NCBI GenBank assembly: GCA_045613685.1
Contig: JAZLBL010000001.1
Location: 1 to 8,631, forward strand
Source: Fimenecus sp045613685
GTDB taxonomy: Bacteria; Bacillota; Clostridia; Oscillospirales; Acutalibacteraceae
Direction: 5' to 3'
DNA length: 8,631 nucleotides
Part shown: positions 6,841-8,631 of the stretch, piece after piece
Numbering within the stretch: the stretch's first letter is position 1
Layout: each line of letters starts with the position of its first letter
Program-made: the position numbers and the translations under genes
Notes under the pieces: generated by a model
Databases searched by the model: none
What the model saw: the letters and a program-made list of their open reading frames with translations, nothing else
What the model was told of the DNA's origin: nothing

Positions 6841-7394
6841 TGAGAACAATTTATATAATCGTAAAAAGTCTTACATTGCCAGGCGCAATTCTTCATGCTT
6901 TCTTTGAACATATGAGTTGCAGATGGACAAAGGTAATTGTTGATGACGCAAGAACAGTTCAGTTTAACGAAATGCTTGGGCACGTTGACCACGAATTGAT
7001 TAAGAGAAAAGGTGCAAGCTTTGATGTTTGCTTTATTCCATTCTTTTTCAACTTAGCACTTGGATTCTTGTTGCTTATGAATGGTGCAACAACAGTTTAT
7101 TATTTCGGTAAATATAATGATGGCCTTGCTTGGATTTGTTTGTATCTTGGAATTTCACTTTGTGCAAATCTCTTCCCACAAATCGAAGATGTTATGATGC
7201 TTAAAGAAAATTTCTTTATTAACAATGACAAGAAAATCAGCAAAATTCTTGTAGCACCTTTTTATGCAATTTTCTTTATTGGTGCAAAACTTGAACAGCT
7301 TGGTATCACTCTTTTAACATCAATCGCATTTTCATTTGCAGTACCAACAATTCTCGGTTGGTTTGTACCAACACTATACGGTTTGATGAAATAA
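6837..7394 (+). CDS. Polytopic membrane protein, possible inactive relative of an HExxH membrane metallopeptidase family
   Basis: 185 residues with hydrophobic segments at about 62-82, 97-112, 136-150 and 156-182. The layout resembles, from memory, small bacterial membrane metallopeptidases that read FPGvivHELaH near the N-terminus, then a PFFIN-type helix, then a FPS-x-x-DA motif. Here the same order appears as LPGAILHAFFEHMSCR (14-29), FIPFFFNLALG (66-76) and LGISLCANLFPQIED (104-118). H20 is kept but the catalytic Glu position is A21 and the second His position is E24 (H25 is adjacent), so an HExxH site is absent. It may be a pseudo-protease or a structural membrane protein; this relationship is tentative. 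The ATG at 6837 overlaps the preceding TGA as ATGA; AGGAG (6820-6824) lies 12 bases upstream. A second ATG follows at 6840, which would drop only one residue. Last gene of the secA unit, followed by a terminator. Confidence 0.88.
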   Translation: MMRTIYIIVKSLTLPGAILHAFFEHMSCRWTKVIVDDARTVQFNEMLGHVDHELIKRKGASFDVCFIPFFFNLALGFLLLMNGATTVYYFGKYNDGLAWICLYLGISLCANLFPQIEDVMMLKENFFINNDKKISKILVAPFYAIFFIGAKLEQLGITLLTSIAFSFAVPTILGWFVPTLYGLMK

Positions 7395-7408
7395 AGAAAA
7401 CAAAGAAA

Positions 7409-7435
7409 AACCCGACCAATCGGTCGGGTTAATTT
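7409..7435. terminator. Bidirectional intrinsic terminator between convergent genes
   Basis: AACCCGACC (7409-7417) pairs perfectly with GGTCGGGTT (7422-7430) around an AATC loop. On the plus strand it is followed by AATTTTT; on the minus strand the stem is followed by TTTCTTTG, extending the stem's own terminal T residues. It sits 15 bases after the stop at 7394 and 13 bases beyond the stop of the convergent GH28 gene, so it can end both transcripts. Confidence 0.93.
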
Positions 7436-7442
7436 TTGCCTT

Positions 7443-8631
7443 TTATTGTGCATCTGCGCCTGTGAATCTTATGAGTTCAAGGTTAGGTGCATTTTCTGCA
7501 TCGATTGCTTTGTTGTAATCATCACAAAGGTTGCCCCATTGCACAGACGATTTTTCGATAAGTACGTTTTTAGCGTTTCGAATGAAGAATCCACTATTCT
7601 TATACTTTTCAACACCATATTGAAGACAAGGTCTTAAATCATAAAGACCACAATCCCATTTAGATGTCTTTGTCATTGTAACACTTACATTTTCAAATGT
7701 TACATCTTCAATCATATTTTCTTCTGTGCCGTGAATAAGCACACCATTTTCGCCTTTACAAGTGATGTTGCGGAAACGGATATTCTTGATTTTACCTGAT
7801 TTTGTATTCTCATCACGATTGAAGGTTGTGATTACAATAGGCTCTGCTGTGCCCCACCAATCAGGACAGAAACGGCGGGTTTCTATAATACAGTTTGAAT
7901 ATGTAACATTTTCAACATTACCACCGTCACGAATCTGGATTGAAAGACCACGGTTGCTTCGTGAAATTATGCAGTTATCAACAATTACGTTACGGAAGTC
8001 CCCTACACCCTCTGTGCCGATTTTAATTGCAGCAGATGTTGAAATGAGAGTACAGTTAGAAATAATGATATTCTCGCAAGGACCGTATTCAGCATTACCT
8101 TTTGATGTTTTAAGACAGATGCAGTCGTCAGCACATTCAACGTGACAACCTAAAATTCTAACATTTGTACAATGGTCAGGGTCAATACCGTCAGAATTTG
8201 CAACATCCAAATCGTTGAGAATTCTGATTTGTGAAATAAGCACATCATCACAACCAGCAGGATGAAGTGTCCAGAATGGCGCATCAACGATTGTTACATC
8301 TTTGAACGTGATGTGATTACTCTTTTCAACATAAATAACTGTTGGACGTGGATAGAAATTACCAGTTACATAGTACTTGTCTTTTCTTTCAACAAAAGCG
8401 TGACCATTAGCGTCAATAGTACCTTCACCTGTAATAGAGCATTTATCTGCTTCGAACCCATAAACAAATACAAATGATGGTTTTCCTGTAACAGGGTTAC
8501 CTATAAGTGCAGTTTTCGGGTCGTTTATCATATTACACGGACGGATATATCCATCTATATTATCAGTAGCTTTTAAAACAGAACCTTTTTGCAAATGGAG
8601 TTCAACGTTCTTTTTCATTCTTATTGAGTCA
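7443..8631 (-). CDS. Glycoside hydrolase family 28 (polygalacturonase-like) protein, 5'-partial
   Basis: GH28 enzymes are right-handed beta-helix hydrolases of pectic polysaccharides. Numbering from the internal Met at 8618, the SITGEGTIDANG block (61-72), NSDGID (141-146), ADDCICLKT (163-171) and repeated beta-helix rungs of the 'N-V/I-x-I-x-N-C' kind (182-310) identify the family; D143, D164 and D165 match the acidic catalytic residues. The usual GHG is replaced by STSAAIKIGTEG (193-204) and the usual R-I-K by SIQIRDGGN (226-234), and DWWGTAEPI (253-261) follows. This pattern belongs to a divergent GH28 branch whose substrate is uncertain. The ATG at 8618 is not the true start: the frame stays open to the edge, the codons before it encode D-S-I-R, which fits the 'GSIxLKSNVELHLEKG' strand normally found well inside GH28 proteins, and no Shine-Dalgarno precedes it. 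Any signal peptide lies beyond the window. It ends by convergent termination with the secA unit. Confidence 0.92.
   Translation of the reverse strand, partial: DSIRMKKNVELHLQKGSVLKATDNIDGYIRPCNMINDPKTALIGNPVTGKPSFVFVYGFEADKCSITGEGTIDANGHAFVERKDKYYVTGNFYPRPTVIYVEKSNHITFKDVTIVDAPFWTLHPAGCDDVLISQIRILNDLDVANSDGIDPDHCTNVRILGCHVECADDCICLKTSKGNAEYGPCENIIISNCTLISTSAAIKIGTEGVGDFRNVIVDNCIISRSNRGLSIQIRDGGNVENVTYSNCIIETRRFCPDWWGTAEPIVITTFNRDENTKSGKIKNIRFRNITCKGENGVLIHGTEENMIEDVTFENVSVTMTKTSKWDCGLYDLRPCLQYGVEKYKNSGFFIRNAKNVLIEKSSVQWGNLCDDYNKAIDAENAPNLELIRFTGADAQ

Noticed and set aside
7762..8145. 127-codon plus-strand frame antisense to the GH28 gene
   Set aside because: The opposite strand encodes clear GH28 beta-helix motifs across the whole interval.
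8616..8618. ATG at 8618 as the start of the GH28 protein
   Set aside because: No Shine-Dalgarno precedes it, the frame is open to the window edge, and the residues before and after it match an internal GH28 strand, so it is an internal Met.
1..8631. Mobile elements, CRISPR arrays, tRNAs or signs of recent transfer
   Set aside because: No repeat-spacer pattern, transposase, integrase, terminal repeats or tRNA-like cloverleaf was found, and composition is uniform across the genes.

Overview
The window looks like chromosomal DNA of an anaerobic Gram-positive bacterium of the class Clostridia, most likely an Oscillospirales/Ruminococcaceae-type gut organism. This is inferred from the moderately AT-rich coding sequence, strong AAGGAGG ribosome binding sites, the clostridial-style SecA with a C-terminal SecC zinc motif, a transketolase that begins as a separate N-terminal subunit, and a GH28 plant-polysaccharide enzyme. 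No mobile element, CRISPR array, tRNA or rRNA was seen. Every gene fits a normal chromosomal layout.

Layout. (1) Positions 1-2359, minus strand: an apparent operon transcribed leftwards. It encodes a protein with two SCP2-like halves, then a class III PLP aminotransferase resembling glutamate-1-semialdehyde aminomutase, then the start of a transketolase N-terminal subunit that runs off the left edge. The first two genes are tightly coupled, the Shine-Dalgarno of the second overlapping the stop of the first. A GC-rich perfect hairpin sits between the aminotransferase and transketolase genes. (2) Positions 2360-2592: a divergent intergenic region with candidate promoters in both directions. (3) Positions 2593-7394, plus strand: secA, a TTG-initiated membrane-anchored zinc-ribbon/TPR protein, and a small polytopic membrane protein that resembles a zinc metallopeptidase family but has lost the HExxH motif. 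They are joined by an SD overlapping a stop and by an ATGA overlap, so they are very probably one transcription unit. (4) Positions 7395-7442: a strong bidirectional terminator between convergent genes. (5) Positions 7443-8631, minus strand: a GH28 (polygalacturonase-like) protein whose 5' end lies beyond the right edge.

How the genes work together. The secA operon pairs the Sec translocation motor with two uncharacterised envelope proteins, which makes them candidates for accessory or quality-control roles at the membrane. The leftward operon combines carbon-skeleton transfer (transketolase), amination or amino transfer (aminotransferase) and a possible hydrophobic-ligand binding protein. 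Its pathway cannot be identified from sequence alone. The most interesting leads are this uncharacterised SCP2-aminotransferase-transketolase module and the two unknown genes translationally coupled to secA.
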